This document shows positions 9,650-20,280 of a DNA stretch of 64,000 nucleotides, piece after piece. This stretch comes from Bacteroides sp. (GTDB taxonomy: Bacteria > Bacteroidota > Bacteroidia > Bacteroidales > Bacteroidaceae): NCBI GenBank assembly GCA_015060735.1, contig SUXX01000007.1:1-64000 (forward strand), read 5' to 3'. Made by a program: the position numbers and the translations under genes. Positions within the stretch are counted from its first letter, which is position 1. Every line of letters begins with the position of its first letter. The notes under the pieces were generated by a model. The model was not told where the DNA came from. It was given only the letters and a program-made list of their open reading frames with translations, and searched no databases.

Positions 9650-10158
9650 TAATTTGTTTTAAAGTTATATTTAACTTCTTTCAACTCTTCGTTGGCCTTG
9701 ACAATCTTGTTTTTCAAACTGGTTTTATAATCTGCAAATTTGCTTGCCAATTCTTGATTACCCAACGCCAATATTTGTACAGCCAAAATGGCTGCGTTCA
9801 TAGCTCCGTTGATAGCAACTGTTGCCACAGGGATGCCCGGCGGCATTTGGATTATGGAGTAAAGGGCATCTACTCCATCCAAAACAGAGCCTTTAATGGG
9901 CACACCAATTACTGGAAGAGTGGTGCTTGCAGCAATGACACCAGGCAAAGCAGCCGCCATACCAGCAGCAGCAATGATAACTTGAATGCCACGTCCAGCA
10001 GCGTTCTTAGCAAATTCTTCGACAGCTTCAGGGGTACGATGAGCTGACAATGCATTCATTTCGAATGGAATTTGCATTTCGTCCAGCAATTTAGCAGCTT
10101 TCTCCATTACAGGAAGATCGGAGGTACTGCCCATAATAATGCTTACGATTGGTTTCAT
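9649..10158 (-). CDS. purE: 5-(carboxyamino)imidazole ribonucleotide mutase
   Basis: IMGSTSDLPVMEKA, SAHRTPE, AAAGMAAALPGV, DALYSIIQMPPGIPVATVAI; stop overlaps ispG start (TAATG). Confidence 0.95.
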   Translation of the reverse strand: MKPIVSIIMGSTSDLPVMEKAAKLLDEMQIPFEMNALSAHRTPEAVEEFAKNAAGRGIQVIIAAAGMAAALPGVIAASTTLPVIGVPIKGSVLDGVDALYSIIQMPPGIPVATVAINGAMNAAILAVQILALGNQELASKFADYKTSLKNKIVKANEELKEVKYNFKTN

Positions 10159-10187
10159 GCTTTCTCTGAACTCCTTTAATACCTTAT

Positions 10188-10565
10188 TTATTCCAAACCA
10201 GCTTGATAAGCAGCTGCATCCAACAAACCTTCAATGTCGGCAGCATTGTTTGGCTTAATCTTAATCAACCAGCCTTCGCCATATGGATCTTGATTAACAA
10301 GTTCTGGATTGTCGGCCAATGCTTCATTTTGGCACAATACTTCACCTGCGATAGGCAAGAACAAGTCAGAAATAGTCTTAACTACTTCAATGGTTCCGAA
10401 AACCTCACCTGCTTCCAAAGTTTCACCTTCTGTTGGGATATCAACGAATACAATATCACCCAATTGGTCTTGTGCGTAATCTGTAATACCTACAATAGCT
10501 TCATCTCCTTCAATGCGAATCCATTCGTGTTCGCTAGTGTAACGGATGTCTGTTGGAAAATTCAT
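10188..10565 (-). CDS. gcvH: Glycine cleavage system H protein
   Basis: YTSEHEWIRIEGDEAIVGITDYAQDQLGDIVFVDIPTEGE, lipoyl site EVVKTISD. Confidence 0.95.
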   Translation of the reverse strand: MNFPTDIRYTSEHEWIRIEGDEAIVGITDYAQDQLGDIVFVDIPTEGETLEAGEVFGTIEVVKTISDLFLPIAGEVLCQNEALADNPELVNQDPYGEGWLIKIKPNNAADIEGLLDAAAYQAGLE

Positions 10566-10598
10566 AATGTTCTAAATTTAGGGTTAATATAATTTTTT

Positions 10599-11261
10599 TC
10601 AAATAAACAAAATTCCGATGATTCCGCAAAATATTCCGATAATAAATCCTGCTGTTATTTCACATAAAGTGTGTTGTTTGACAATAATTCGTGCTGTTCC
10701 GATTAAACCAGACTGTAGAATAAGGACACATAACCACCAAACAGGATTGAACAAGAAGATTAAACTATAGGATAACAAACTTCCTATCATTAGCCCACTG
10801 GCCGCTGTATGTGTGCTGATTTTCCATTTCAGGTTAATGATGGCACAGAGAATCATGCATATAAGGCTGGCAATGACAATCCCCGACATGTACCGCGGAA
10901 AATGTAAGTTATACATAGTCAATAAACAGGTACCATATCCCATAATCGATAGTATATAAGGAATATGCCGTTTCTTGCGGTTCCCCAATTCACTAAATTT
11001 CCAATGATTTATCTTTTGATATATATAAATGAAAATTAAAGGCATTAATATGGTGAAACTAACAACCACACTGATGGCAAAAAGTTTGTACTGGAGTGGC
11101 ATGATGTTTAGATAAGTACATAAGAATAGCCACAGGAGAACAACGGATGGCACGATAAAAGGAGGGAAAACATACGATAGGATACACGAAATAGTTTCCA
11201 ATGTTGTTCTCCGCTTGGGTGTTTGAGGAGTATTCTCCTTTTCATTGTATTCTTCCTTCAT
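10599..11261 (-). CDS. Multi-pass membrane protein, PAP2-phosphatase-like
   Basis: Multiple TM segments; KISTHTAASGLMIGSL and ITAGFIIGIFCG PAP2-like motifs. Confidence 0.55.
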   Translation of the reverse strand: MKEEYNEKENTPQTPKRRTTLETISCILSYVFPPFIVPSVVLLWLFLCTYLNIMPLQYKLFAISVVVSFTILMPLIFIYIYQKINHWKFSELGNRKKRHIPYILSIMGYGTCLLTMYNLHFPRYMSGIVIASLICMILCAIINLKWKISTHTAASGLMIGSLLSYSLIFLFNPVWWLCVLILQSGLIGTARIIVKQHTLCEITAGFIIGIFCGIIGILFI

Positions 11262-11265
11262 TGTC

Positions 11266-12735
11266 TTATCTTCTTAAGCGTGCTATTGGAATATTCAATT
11301 GTTGTCTGTATTTAGCTGTTGTACGACGGGCTATCGAATATCCTTTTCCTTTTAGGATGTCAGTCAATTCATCGTCTGTGTATGGATTGTTTTTATCTTC
11401 ATGCTCGATACATTCTTTCAAAATAAGTTTAATTTCCCGAGCAGATAGTTCGTCCCCTTTTTCTGTCGTAAAGCCATCACTGAAAAAGAACTTCAATGGA
11501 TAAATGCCATAATTGGTCTGTACATATTTACTATTACTAACTCTGGATATGGTGGAAATATCCAACTTTGTCCGTTCAGCTACATCTTTCAATATCATAG
11601 GTCTCAACAGGGATTCATCGCCTTCCATAAAAAATGGCTTCTGCAAATCAATGATAGCCTGCATAGTAACTAACAAAGTTTGATGGCGTTGTTTGATGGC
11701 ATTGATAAACCCTTGTGCTGCATCTACCTTTTGTTTCAGGAATAGAAAAGCATCCTTAGATTCCTTACTTTGGTTTTCTTTATTGACCGTATGTTCTTCC
11801 AATAAATCAGAGAACTCACGACTTAATCTTAATTCAGGAACATTCCGATTATTGAGGCTGAACGATATAGTACCATCCTCCTCCGTTTCGACAATGAAAT
11901 CCGGAATAATTTGTTGAAAGTTCTTTCCGATAACTTCGCCCAGCGAACTTCCCGGACGTGGATTGAGCCTGATCAAATCATTTACAGCCTCTTGGTATGT
12001 ATCTTCATCTATTTCCAACCGTTGGATAATCTTATGCTTGTTTTTCCGTATAAAATCATCAAAACATGTTTCAATGATACTCAATTCAATTTGTTTCAAC
12101 GGGTATTCCGGCCTGCGTTGAATCTGTAAAAACAAACATTCTTGTAAGCTCCGTGCACCAATACCTGCCGGATCAAAATCTTGAATAATTTTCAAAATTC
12201 TTTCTATATCCTGACTTCTTACATATATCCCCCGATAAATAGCCAACTCATCAATAAGAGTATCCATATTTTTCCGAAGCAAACCGTCATCGTCTAATGA
12301 ACCTATCAAGTATTCGGCTATATCTTCATCTTCATCGCTCAGTTTTAACATATTCAATTGCTCTTTCAGCGTTTCATAGAAAGAAATGCTGTCTGAAAAG
12401 GGAATCTCTTCCGGAGTTTCTCCCTTACTTCGGTTGTGTTCTTGCAATTTATAATCCGGTATATCATCTTCAGACCGATAATCTCCTAAAGACAAGTCCT
12501 CATAATCGTATGATTTCTCATCATCGTTGCTTGTTTCGTAATCTCCTTCAGCCTCCAAGGAGGGGGCTTCTTTACCCTCCTCCAATGCCGGATTATCCAG
12601 AATTTCTGCCCGGACACGTTCCTCCAATTCCACAGTAGGAAGTTCCAGTAGTTTTACTACCAGAATCTGTTGGGGGGACAGCGTTTGGGTTAGCTGTTGG
12701 GATTGCGTTTGTATTTGTTGTGATCCTTGTCCCAT
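11266..12735 (-). CDS. rpoN: RNA polymerase sigma-54 factor
   Basis: N-terminal Q/L-rich region I (QQLTQTLSPQQILVVKLLELP); RpoN box ARRTTAKYRQQLNIPIARLRR. Confidence 0.95.
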   Translation of the reverse strand: MGQGSQQIQTQSQQLTQTLSPQQILVVKLLELPTVELEERVRAEILDNPALEEGKEAPSLEAEGDYETSNDDEKSYDYEDLSLGDYRSEDDIPDYKLQEHNRSKGETPEEIPFSDSISFYETLKEQLNMLKLSDEDEDIAEYLIGSLDDDGLLRKNMDTLIDELAIYRGIYVRSQDIERILKIIQDFDPAGIGARSLQECLFLQIQRRPEYPLKQIELSIIETCFDDFIRKNKHKIIQRLEIDEDTYQEAVNDLIRLNPRPGSSLGEVIGKNFQQIIPDFIVETEEDGTISFSLNNRNVPELRLSREFSDLLEEHTVNKENQSKESKDAFLFLKQKVDAAQGFINAIKQRHQTLLVTMQAIIDLQKPFFMEGDESLLRPMILKDVAERTKLDISTISRVSNSKYVQTNYGIYPLKFFFSDGFTTEKGDELSAREIKLILKECIEHEDKNNPYTDDELTDILKGKGYSIARRTTAKYRQQLNIPIARLRR

Positions 12736-12780
12736 AATTTAGAGTCTCATTTGTTTTGTGGGCAAAAATAATCATTATTT

Positions 12781-14445
12781 CTAATATCGGAAACTGCTTC
12801 CTCCTAAGAATTCTCTCAGAAGTGAAGTTGGAGGCAGTTCTTTGTCTTGTAATGGCACAAAATATTCTAGGAATTTACGTAAACGATATGCTTCAGAATA
12901 TTCAGGCCGGTTATTCGGTACCTTGCGTAAGATAGGTTCTGCATAATCCTTAATAATAGCCAATTCGAACAATAAGGCCGAATTGAACATCACATCTGCA
13001 TTTTCCTGATAAGGGAAAATCCACTTTTCTTCCCCTGCTCGAACACTTGGCCAACGGCTAATAGTCTCCTCTGCCGAATAGCCGCGATATTTAAAATCAC
13101 GGATGATTCTCCGTAGCAAACGGTTATCGGTGGTTGGAATGTAATTGTGATTGTCCAATAAAATGGTCGTTAATGCAGATACATAAATCTTATACTTACA
13201 ATCAGACGCAATGTGTGGAGTCAATTCTGGATTTAATGCATGAATACCTTCTAATATTAGTATGGTATTGGGGGTTAATTTCAGTTTTTTCCCTTTCATT
13301 TCACGCTTCCCGGTTGTAAAGTTGAATTGCGGAAGTTCCACTTCTTCACCATCCAACAAAGATTGCAATTGCTGGTTAAAGAAAATAAGATCCAAAGCAT
13401 ATAATGACTCGTAATCATACTCCCCATTTTCATCTTTAGGAGTGTCTTCCCGATTTACAAAATAGTCATCTAATGAAATGGGATATGGTCTCAATCCGTT
13501 TGCCATTAGTTGTACACTTAATCGTTTACTAAAGGTAGTCTTCCCGGAAGAAGAAGGGCCAGAAATCAAGATTAACTTAACGGGGTGTCCTTTTTCGCTC
13601 CGGTTGAAAATCTCATCAGCAATTTGGGAAATACGCTTTTCTTGCAAAGCTTCCGATACATTGATTAATTCGGTCGCATGCCCTAAGTTACACGCCGTAT
13701 TAAAGTCACCTACAGTGCCTATTCCCAGAATTTGATTCCAACGGCGATGTTCCTTTAATACCTCCAGCATTTTTTCCTGCTTAACGACTTCTTCCAATTT
13801 CTCCGGATTGAGTCGATTAGGCACTTGCAATAATAACCCATCGTAATATTTCACGATATCAAATAGGTGAATGTAACCGGTGCTCGGCAGCAAACTTCCA
13901 TAATAATAATCAATGGAATCTCCTAATTTATAATAATAAGAATAGAGATTACCCGAAGTTTCCAATAAACGAACCTTATCCATCATCCCTTTTTTGCGGA
14001 ACAACGCAACAACTTCAGTGGTATGTTTTTCGAATTTGTTGAACGGAAGATTCTCGGCAATGATTTCTTTCATGCGTTGCTTGATCCGATGTACATCGTC
14101 CAAACCAATGGTGCGATCCAGTTTCAGTTGGCAATAGTAGCCTCTTGAAACTTGATGCTCCAACACAATGCTGCCGTTAGGATAAAGATCTTCTACAGCC
14201 TTACTCAAGACAAAGAACAAGGAACGCACATAGGTTCTCATTCCAGACGGATTATGAATATCTTGAAACTCGACATCCTTATTATTATATAGTCGAAAAT
14301 CCAGCCCTTCTACCTTATTATTAACTTTAGCACTAACCGGGCCATAGGGCATGTTCAATTCAAAACCGGGATAAATGTCTAAAAGTGAACTTCCAATAGG
14401 GAAACATTTTGATTTATTAATATTTTTGCAATATATTTGTAACAT
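12781..14445 (-). CDS. Nucleoside (uridine) kinase with ThrRS-like N-terminal domain
   Basis: Walker A ISGPSSSGKTTFSKRL; SLDDYFVNREDTPKDENGEYDYESLYALDL. Confidence 0.85.
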   Translation of the reverse strand: MLQIYCKNINKSKCFPIGSSLLDIYPGFELNMPYGPVSAKVNNKVEGLDFRLYNNKDVEFQDIHNPSGMRTYVRSLFFVLSKAVEDLYPNGSIVLEHQVSRGYYCQLKLDRTIGLDDVHRIKQRMKEIIAENLPFNKFEKHTTEVVALFRKKGMMDKVRLLETSGNLYSYYYKLGDSIDYYYGSLLPSTGYIHLFDIVKYYDGLLLQVPNRLNPEKLEEVVKQEKMLEVLKEHRRWNQILGIGTVGDFNTACNLGHATELINVSEALQEKRISQIADEIFNRSEKGHPVKLILISGPSSSGKTTFSKRLSVQLMANGLRPYPISLDDYFVNREDTPKDENGEYDYESLYALDLIFFNQQLQSLLDGEEVELPQFNFTTGKREMKGKKLKLTPNTILILEGIHALNPELTPHIASDCKYKIYVSALTTILLDNHNYIPTTDNRLLRRIIRDFKYRGYSAEETISRWPSVRAGEEKWIFPYQENADVMFNSALLFELAIIKDYAEPILRKVPNNRPEYSEAYRLRKFLEYFVPLQDKELPPTSLLREFLGGSSFRY

Positions 14446-14537
14446 AATTGTAATGCTTGTTTCAGAGTTAACAATTTAGGCTGTTAAATTACTGAATAAA
14501 ATAGAAAAACACTAATTCATACATTATTAATTAAAAG

Positions 14538-16241
14538 ATGGAATATTCTTTTTATGATTTATTAAAATTGCTAGGCTCTCTGGCAATGTTCCTTTACGGA
14601 ATGAAAATTATGAGTGAGGGTCTGCAAAAGTTTGCAGGTGATCGTCTCCGTAGTATCCTCACTGCTATGACCACCAACCGTGTGACCGGTGTCTTGACCG
14701 GCGTTCTCATCACAGCGTTGATTCAATCTTCGTCCGCTACCACCGTAATGGTAGTAAGTTTCGTTAATGCCGGTTTGCTGAGCTTGTCGCAATCCATCGG
14801 TGTAATCATGGGTGCCAATATCGGTACCACCGTCACGGCATGGATTATTTCGGCTTTGGGTTTTAAGGTGGATATGGCGGCTATGTCTTTGCCATTATTG
14901 GCTATCGGTGTGCCTTTGTTGTTCTCGGGAAAGAGTAACCGCAAGTCCATCGGTGAATTCATCTTTGGGTTCTCCTTCTTGTTCATGGGGCTTTCGTTGC
15001 TGAAAGCTAACGCTCCTGACTTGGGGAAGAATCCGGAAATGCTTTCGTTCGTCCAGAACTATACCGATATGGGATTTGCTTCGGTAATTCTTTTCGTGCT
15101 TATCGGTACTGTATTGACAATGATTGTCCAAGCCTCCGCAGCTACAATGGCCATTACCTTGATTATGTGTGCTAACGGCTGGATTAGTTTCGAGCTAGGT
15201 GCTGCCTTGGTTTTAGGTGAGAACATCGGTACTACCATTACTGCTAACTTGGCAGCATTGACTGGGAATACACAATCCCGAAGAGCGGCTTTGGCTCACT
15301 TGGTATTCAATATCTTCGGTGTAATTTGGGTACTTTGTCTTTTCAAACCGGTGACAATGGGTGTGTCTTGGTTTGTAGAAGACATCATGAAAACTGTCGA
15401 TCCGGCCGTAGCAGTATCGTTCAAACTCTCAGCTTTCCATACCGCTTTTAACATTTGCAATGTACTTATCTTGATTTGGTTTGTGAAATTTATTGAAACA
15501 ACCGTTTGCAAGATTATCCCTCAGAAGGAAGTGGACGAAGAATATCGTTTGCGTTTCATCACTGGTGGTTTGCTCTCTACAGCCGAACTTTCTATCGTAC
15601 AGGCTCGTAAGGAAATCAACTTGTTTGCCGAACGTACCAGCCGCATGTTTGGCATGGTGAAAGACTTGCTTCATATGACGAACGAGAATGAGTTTAACAA
15701 ATTATTCAGTCGTATCGAAAAGTATGAAAACATCAGCGACAATATGGAATTGGAAATTGCCAACTATTTAAATAAGGTATCTGAAGGACGTTTGAGTTCA
15801 GAAAGTAAGTTGGAAATCCGTGGCATGCTCCGCGAAGTGACCGAAATAGAAAGTATCGGTGACAGTTGTTACAACTTGGCTCGTACTATCAACCGCAAGC
15901 GTAGCGGAGGTAACGACTTTACCGAAAAGCAGTACGAACATATCCATCAAATGATGCAACTGACAGATGACGCTTTGGCTCACATGATTGCGGTTGTGGA
16001 AGATGATTACCATGTGGTGGATGTAAACAAATCGTTCAACATCGAAAATGAAATTAACAACTACCGTGCCCAACTGAAAAACCAAAATGTAGTAGATGTT
16101 AATAATAAGGAGTATGATTACCAGATGGGTGTTCACTATATGGATTTGATTGGTGAATGTGAAAAACTGGCCGACTACGTGGTAAATGTGGTGGAAGCCC
16201 GGACCAATGTAAAAGAAAAGAAAACAAACGATAACCGTTAA
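14538..16241 (+). CDS. Na/Pi cotransporter family protein with PhoU-like C-terminus
   Basis: GLQKFAGDRLRSILTAMTTNRVTGVLTGVLITALIQSSSATTVMVVSFVNAGLL; GANIGTTVTAWI repeats. Confidence 0.92.
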   Translation: MEYSFYDLLKLLGSLAMFLYGMKIMSEGLQKFAGDRLRSILTAMTTNRVTGVLTGVLITALIQSSSATTVMVVSFVNAGLLSLSQSIGVIMGANIGTTVTAWIISALGFKVDMAAMSLPLLAIGVPLLFSGKSNRKSIGEFIFGFSFLFMGLSLLKANAPDLGKNPEMLSFVQNYTDMGFASVILFVLIGTVLTMIVQASAATMAITLIMCANGWISFELGAALVLGENIGTTITANLAALTGNTQSRRAALAHLVFNIFGVIWVLCLFKPVTMGVSWFVEDIMKTVDPAVAVSFKLSAFHTAFNICNVLILIWFVKFIETTVCKIIPQKEVDEEYRLRFITGGLLSTAELSIVQARKEINLFAERTSRMFGMVKDLLHMTNENEFNKLFSRIEKYENISDNMELEIANYLNKVSEGRLSSESKLEIRGMLREVTEIESIGDSCYNLARTINRKRSGGNDFTEKQYEHIHQMMQLTDDALAHMIAVVEDDYHVVDVNKSFNIENEINNYRAQLKNQNVVDVNNKEYDYQMGVHYMDLIGECEKLADYVVNVVEARTNVKEKKTNDNR

Positions 16242-16245
16242 AAAT

Positions 16246-16280
16246 AAAAAAACCTAGCTGATTAATAGCTAGGTTTTTTT
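16246..16280 (+). terminator. Intrinsic terminator
   Basis: AAAAAAACCTAGCT / AGCTAGGTTTTTTT. Confidence 0.9.
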
Positions 16281-16309
16281 ATTTTTGCACATCATTAAAT
16301 TCTACTATC

Positions 16310-17674
16310 ATGAAGCGTTTTTTCTCAGTATTTATTTTCGCCTTGTTCGTTTATAGCATGGCGGCCCAGCATGTCGATTCAAAGAATGCGTTAGTAAACT
16401 ATGTTCATACCCCAGATGCCAGTTATCATTGGGAGATAAATGATACTCTGCGAGGAGATGATTGGACAGCGTATCGTTTGTTTTTGACTTCCCAAACCTG
16501 GCGTGACATTAAGTGGATACACGAATTGGTGGTGATGGTTCCCGACCGGTTAACCCACTCCGAAGTGCTTTTGCATGTAGCTGGTGGAAGTGTAAACGAA
16601 GAAACAGAATTGCCTAATCTACATCAATGGGATGATAGAGCCATTAAGTACAATACCGATATCGCAGTAAGATGCGAGGCTGTTACAGCAGTTCTTTGGC
16701 AAGTACCCCGACAACCGTTGATGGGTGGCAAGTACGAAGACGAACTGCTTTCCTATACACTTCATCAATTTCAGCAGGACAAAGATTACACTTGGCCGTT
16801 ATTGTTCCCGATGGTAAAAAGTGTAGTAAAGGCCATGAATGCTGTTGAAGAATTTACCCGAAAAACGCGTGAAAAGGAAGTAGATAAGTTTGTTATCAAC
16901 GGATTTTCCAAGCGAGGATGGACTACCTGGATGACAGCAGCAACAGGCGATAGCAGAGTCGTCGCCATAGCTCCGATGGTAATTGACATCTTGAATATGC
17001 CGGTCAGTGTTCCTTACCAACGCCACATGTATGGAAGTTACAGCATTCATATCCAGGATTATGTAAACTTGGGCTTGACCGAAGAATTGGCTAACCCTAC
17101 TGGATTGGAACTGGTTGAAATGATTGACCCTTATTCCTATCGGGATAAATATACGATGCCCAAGATGGTCTTTTTAGGAACAAACGATGAATTTTGGACG
17201 GTGGATGCCGTAAAGAATTACATTGATGGCATCCCGGGAGAAACCTATACCTCTTATGTAACGAATGCAGGGCACGGCTTGGGAGAAGATGCCTTTATTT
17301 CGCTGGAAGCATTTTTCCATCAAACCATCCACGGGAAAAAATATCCTTGCTATGGTTATCAAATTAAAGAACAGGATGGAAAGATAAAGCTAGACATTCA
17401 GGCCGAGAAGAATTTGTTGGAAAATGTACTTGTTTGGGAAGCTTGTTCCGATGACAAAGACTTTCGCCCCAAGAAATTTGAGCCTTCTCGTTTAGGCATC
17501 TCTGCGAAGGCGAATTTTTCAGTTGAAGTAGCATATCCCGACAAAGGTTATAAAGCCTTTATGGTGATGCTTAAATACAAGCATCCATCCATTCCGGATG
17601 CTACCTACAACATCACCACCCGCATGTTTACCGCAAGCCCAACCGAATTGTTCGAAGAGGTTTTTGTTCCGTAA
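16310..17674 (+). CDS. PhoPQ-activated pathogenicity-related (PqaA-type) secreted protein
   Basis: NGFSKRGWTTWMTAATGDSRVVAIAPMVID...; YRDKYTMPKMVFLGTNDEFW. Confidence 0.8.
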   Translation: MKRFFSVFIFALFVYSMAAQHVDSKNALVNYVHTPDASYHWEINDTLRGDDWTAYRLFLTSQTWRDIKWIHELVVMVPDRLTHSEVLLHVAGGSVNEETELPNLHQWDDRAIKYNTDIAVRCEAVTAVLWQVPRQPLMGGKYEDELLSYTLHQFQQDKDYTWPLLFPMVKSVVKAMNAVEEFTRKTREKEVDKFVINGFSKRGWTTWMTAATGDSRVVAIAPMVIDILNMPVSVPYQRHMYGSYSIHIQDYVNLGLTEELANPTGLELVEMIDPYSYRDKYTMPKMVFLGTNDEFWTVDAVKNYIDGIPGETYTSYVTNAGHGLGEDAFISLEAFFHQTIHGKKYPCYGYQIKEQDGKIKLDIQAEKNLLENVLVWEACSDDKDFRPKKFEPSRLGISAKANFSVEVAYPDKGYKAFMVMLKYKHPSIPDATYNITTRMFTASPTELFEEVFVP

Positions 17675-17678
17675 AAAA

Positions 17679-17712
17679 GAAGGGCTGCATCCATCAACGG
17701 ATGCAGCCCTTC
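17679..17712. terminator. Bidirectional terminator between convergent genes
   Basis: GAAGGGCTGCATCC / GGATGCAGCCCTTC. Confidence 0.9.
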
Positions 17713-17731
17713 TTCAAAAGCTATGAATAAA

Positions 17732-18601
17732 TTATTTCTTTTCGATTTCGAGCAATTCAACTTCGAATACCAAAGTAGAGAATGGTTTGATGGTACCGGT
17801 TTCGCGAGAACCGTATGCCAATTCTTGCGGAATGTAAAGTTCCCACTTTGAACCTACAGGCATCATAGTCAAAGCTTCTGTCCAACCCTTGATAACTTGA
17901 TTAGCACGGAAAGAAGCCGGTTCCTTACGGCTGTATGAGCTATCGAACTCTGTTCCGTCAATCAATGTACCCTTGTAGTTCACCTTTACAGTAGAAGTTT
18001 CAGTAGGGATAGCACCCTTACCTTCCTTGATAACTTTGTATTGCAAACCGCTTTCAGTAGTCTTTACGCCTTCCTTAGTCTTGTTTTCGGCCAAGAACTT
18101 TTCACCGGCAGCCTTGTTTTCTCCATACTTTTCTTCCAAAGCCTTAGCTTTGATAGCATCGGCATGAGTCTGAACGTAAGCAGAAGCTTCTTCCGGAGTA
18201 ACCATGCCCGGCTTCTTCTTCAATGCACTGACAAAACCGGCAATGAAGTTGTTGACATTCAAAGCTTGAGTTGAATCGCCTGCAAACAATTGTGCATTGA
18301 TGTTTTCGATGATACGACCTGTAATTTGCTGACCAATCTGAATACCTGCACTATGAGCGATGTCTTTAGGAGAGTTCATGTTTACACCTTCCTGTACACC
18401 GGCGATGAAGTCGGCCATGTAAGTAGTATCTACGCCCAACTGACCTGCGATGTAATAGTCGAGGCCTTGTGTATTGGCGACACCAAACATGTATGACAAA
18501 GAGTCGATTTCGTTCTTGAATTCAGCTTTCGGAGCTTGAGCTGTACATGATGCTAAGCCGGTTGCAGCAATGATTACTGTCAAAATTCCAAGTTTTTTCA
18601 T
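17732..18601 (-). CDS. FKBP-type peptidyl-prolyl isomerase, lipoprotein
   Basis: Lipobox GLASC; VKVNYKGTLIDGTEFDSSYSRKEPASFRANQVIKGWTEALTMMPVGSKWELYIPQELAYG. Confidence 0.92.
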   Translation of the reverse strand: MKKLGILTVIIAATGLASCTAQAPKAEFKNEIDSLSYMFGVANTQGLDYYIAGQLGVDTTYMADFIAGVQEGVNMNSPKDIAHSAGIQIGQQITGRIIENINAQLFAGDSTQALNVNNFIAGFVSALKKKPGMVTPEEASAYVQTHADAIKAKALEEKYGENKAAGEKFLAENKTKEGVKTTESGLQYKVIKEGKGAIPTETSTVKVNYKGTLIDGTEFDSSYSRKEPASFRANQVIKGWTEALTMMPVGSKWELYIPQELAYGSRETGTIKPFSTLVFEVELLEIEKK

Positions 18602-18612
18602 TTGTTTTCTTT

Positions 18613-19200
18613 TTATTTGATTACTTTAATTAATTCTACTTCAAAAATCAAGGTGCTGTAAGGAGGGATCAGTTCGCCTGCCTGCTGAGAACCGTAGCCC
18701 AATTCAGACGGGATGTACAATTTCCATTTCGAACCTTCCGGCATCAATTGCAAGGCTTCTACCCAGCCCTTGATGACTTGACTTACACCAAATACGGTCG
18801 GTTGTCCACGCTTGATAGAACTATCAAACAAAGTACCGTCGATTAATGTTCCCTCGTAGTGACATTTTACCTGGTCGTTAGCATTCGGCTTAATACCGTT
18901 GCCTTCCTTGATGATTTCGTATTGCAAACCACTTGGCAATGTTACAACACCTTCTCTTTTAGCGTTTTCAGCCAGGAATGCCTTACCCTTTTCGATAGTT
19001 TCAGCGTTCATCTTGGCTTCCAACTCTGCAAAATATTGGTTCACGATGTCGCGGGCTTCGTTGTGTGTGATAGCCGTTTCTTTTCTATTTAATACATCTG
19101 CGATAGCTTGAGCAAAATCTTCTACATTGATGCCCTGAGCACCCATACTCAATAAGTTCTGGCCGATTCCAAGGCCAATAGCGTAGCTAAATTTGTCCAT
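18613..19200 (-). CDS. FKBP-type peptidyl-prolyl isomerase
   Basis: CHYEGTLIDGTLFDSSIKRGQPTVFGVSQVIKGWVEALQLMPEGSKWKLYIPSELGYG; start at MDKFSYAIGLG. Confidence 0.9.
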   Translation of the reverse strand: MDKFSYAIGLGIGQNLLSMGAQGINVEDFAQAIADVLNRKETAITHNEARDIVNQYFAELEAKMNAETIEKGKAFLAENAKREGVVTLPSGLQYEIIKEGNGIKPNANDQVKCHYEGTLIDGTLFDSSIKRGQPTVFGVSQVIKGWVEALQLMPEGSKWKLYIPSELGYGSQQAGELIPPYSTLIFEVELIKVIK

Positions 19201-19329
19201 AATATAATTCTGTTTGATAGTTTTATTCATAAAAACACGCAAAGGTAGGTGTTTTATTTGAATGAATTTGTTTATTGGTATATAATTTTAGTTATTTTTG
19301 TAGTAATTGCTTAAAAAAGGAGGCTGAAA

Positions 19330-20031
19330 ATGAAGAAATTGGTAGTATTGACAGGTGCAGGAATGAGTGCAGAAAGCGGAATCAGTACATTCCGCGATGC
19401 CGGAGGCCTTTGGGACAAGTATCCGGTGGAACAAGTGGCAACGCCGGAAGGCTATCACGCCAATCCCAAGTTGGTCATTGATTTTTATAACGAACGCCGG
19501 AAGCAATTGCTTACCGTAAGCCCTAACCGAGGGCATGAGCTATTAGCAGAGTTGGAAAAAGATTTCGAAGTCACCGTTATCACACAAAATGTGGACAATC
19601 TGCACGAACGGGCAGGTAGTTCGCAAGTGATTCATCTGCACGGAGAACTGATGAAAGTCACTTCTACGTGGGCACCTAATGACCCTCGCTATATCAAAGA
19701 GTTGAGTCCCGAAGAATACGAGATAAAGATAGGCGACAAAGCAGATGACGGATCCCAGCTTCGTCCGTTCATTGTCTGGTTTGGCGAGTCAGTGCCTATG
19801 ATTGAAACAGCCATTGATTATTGTGAACAGGCAGATATCTTCTTAATTATTGGCACGTCGCTCAATGTCTATCCGGCGGCCGGTTTGCTGAACTATGTGC
19901 CGGCACATGTGCCGGTTTATCTCATCGACCCCAAGCAAGTGCCCATCGCTTCCGGTCGCCCGGTTCATGTGATTCAGAAAGGTGCTTCGGCCGGTATGGA
20001 AGAATTGATAGAATCATTGAGGAATTTGTAA
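19330..20031 (+). CDS. cobB: NAD-dependent protein deacylase, Sir2 family
   Basis: [56 protein letters not shown]. Confidence 0.92.
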   Translation: MKKLVVLTGAGMSAESGISTFRDAGGLWDKYPVEQVATPEGYHANPKLVIDFYNERRKQLLTVSPNRGHELLAELEKDFEVTVITQNVDNLHERAGSSQVIHLHGELMKVTSTWAPNDPRYIKELSPEEYEIKIGDKADDGSQLRPFIVWFGESVPMIETAIDYCEQADIFLIIGTSLNVYPAAGLLNYVPAHVPVYLIDPKQVPIASGRPVHVIQKGASAGMEELIESLRNL

Positions 20032-20083
20032 ACCAAAACCTCCTTTAAAGTGTTTTAAGATTAGAAACTTTAAAGAAAAGCTT

Positions 20084-20248
20084 ATGAAAAAGTATGTATG
20101 TACGGTTTGCGGTTGGGTGTACGACCCGGCTATGGGTGACCCTGATGGCGGCATTGTTCCGGGTACCCCCTTCGAAGACATTCCGGAAGATTGGGTTTGC
20201 CCCTTATGCGGAGTAGGGAAAGATGATTTCGAGGTGCAAGAAGAATAA
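20084..20248 (+). CDS. Rubredoxin (54 aa), absent from supplied ORF track
   Basis: [54 protein letters not shown]; two CxxC(G) knuckles. Confidence 0.95.
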   Translation: MKKYVCTVCGWVYDPAMGDPDGGIVPGTPFEDIPEDWVCPLCGVGKDDFEVQEE

Positions 20249-20280
20249 ACGAATGGAGAGGAAAAACCTCTCCATTCGTT
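20248..20280. terminator. Bidirectional intrinsic terminator
   Basis: AACGAATGGAGAGG / CCTCTCCATTCGTT. Confidence 0.85.
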
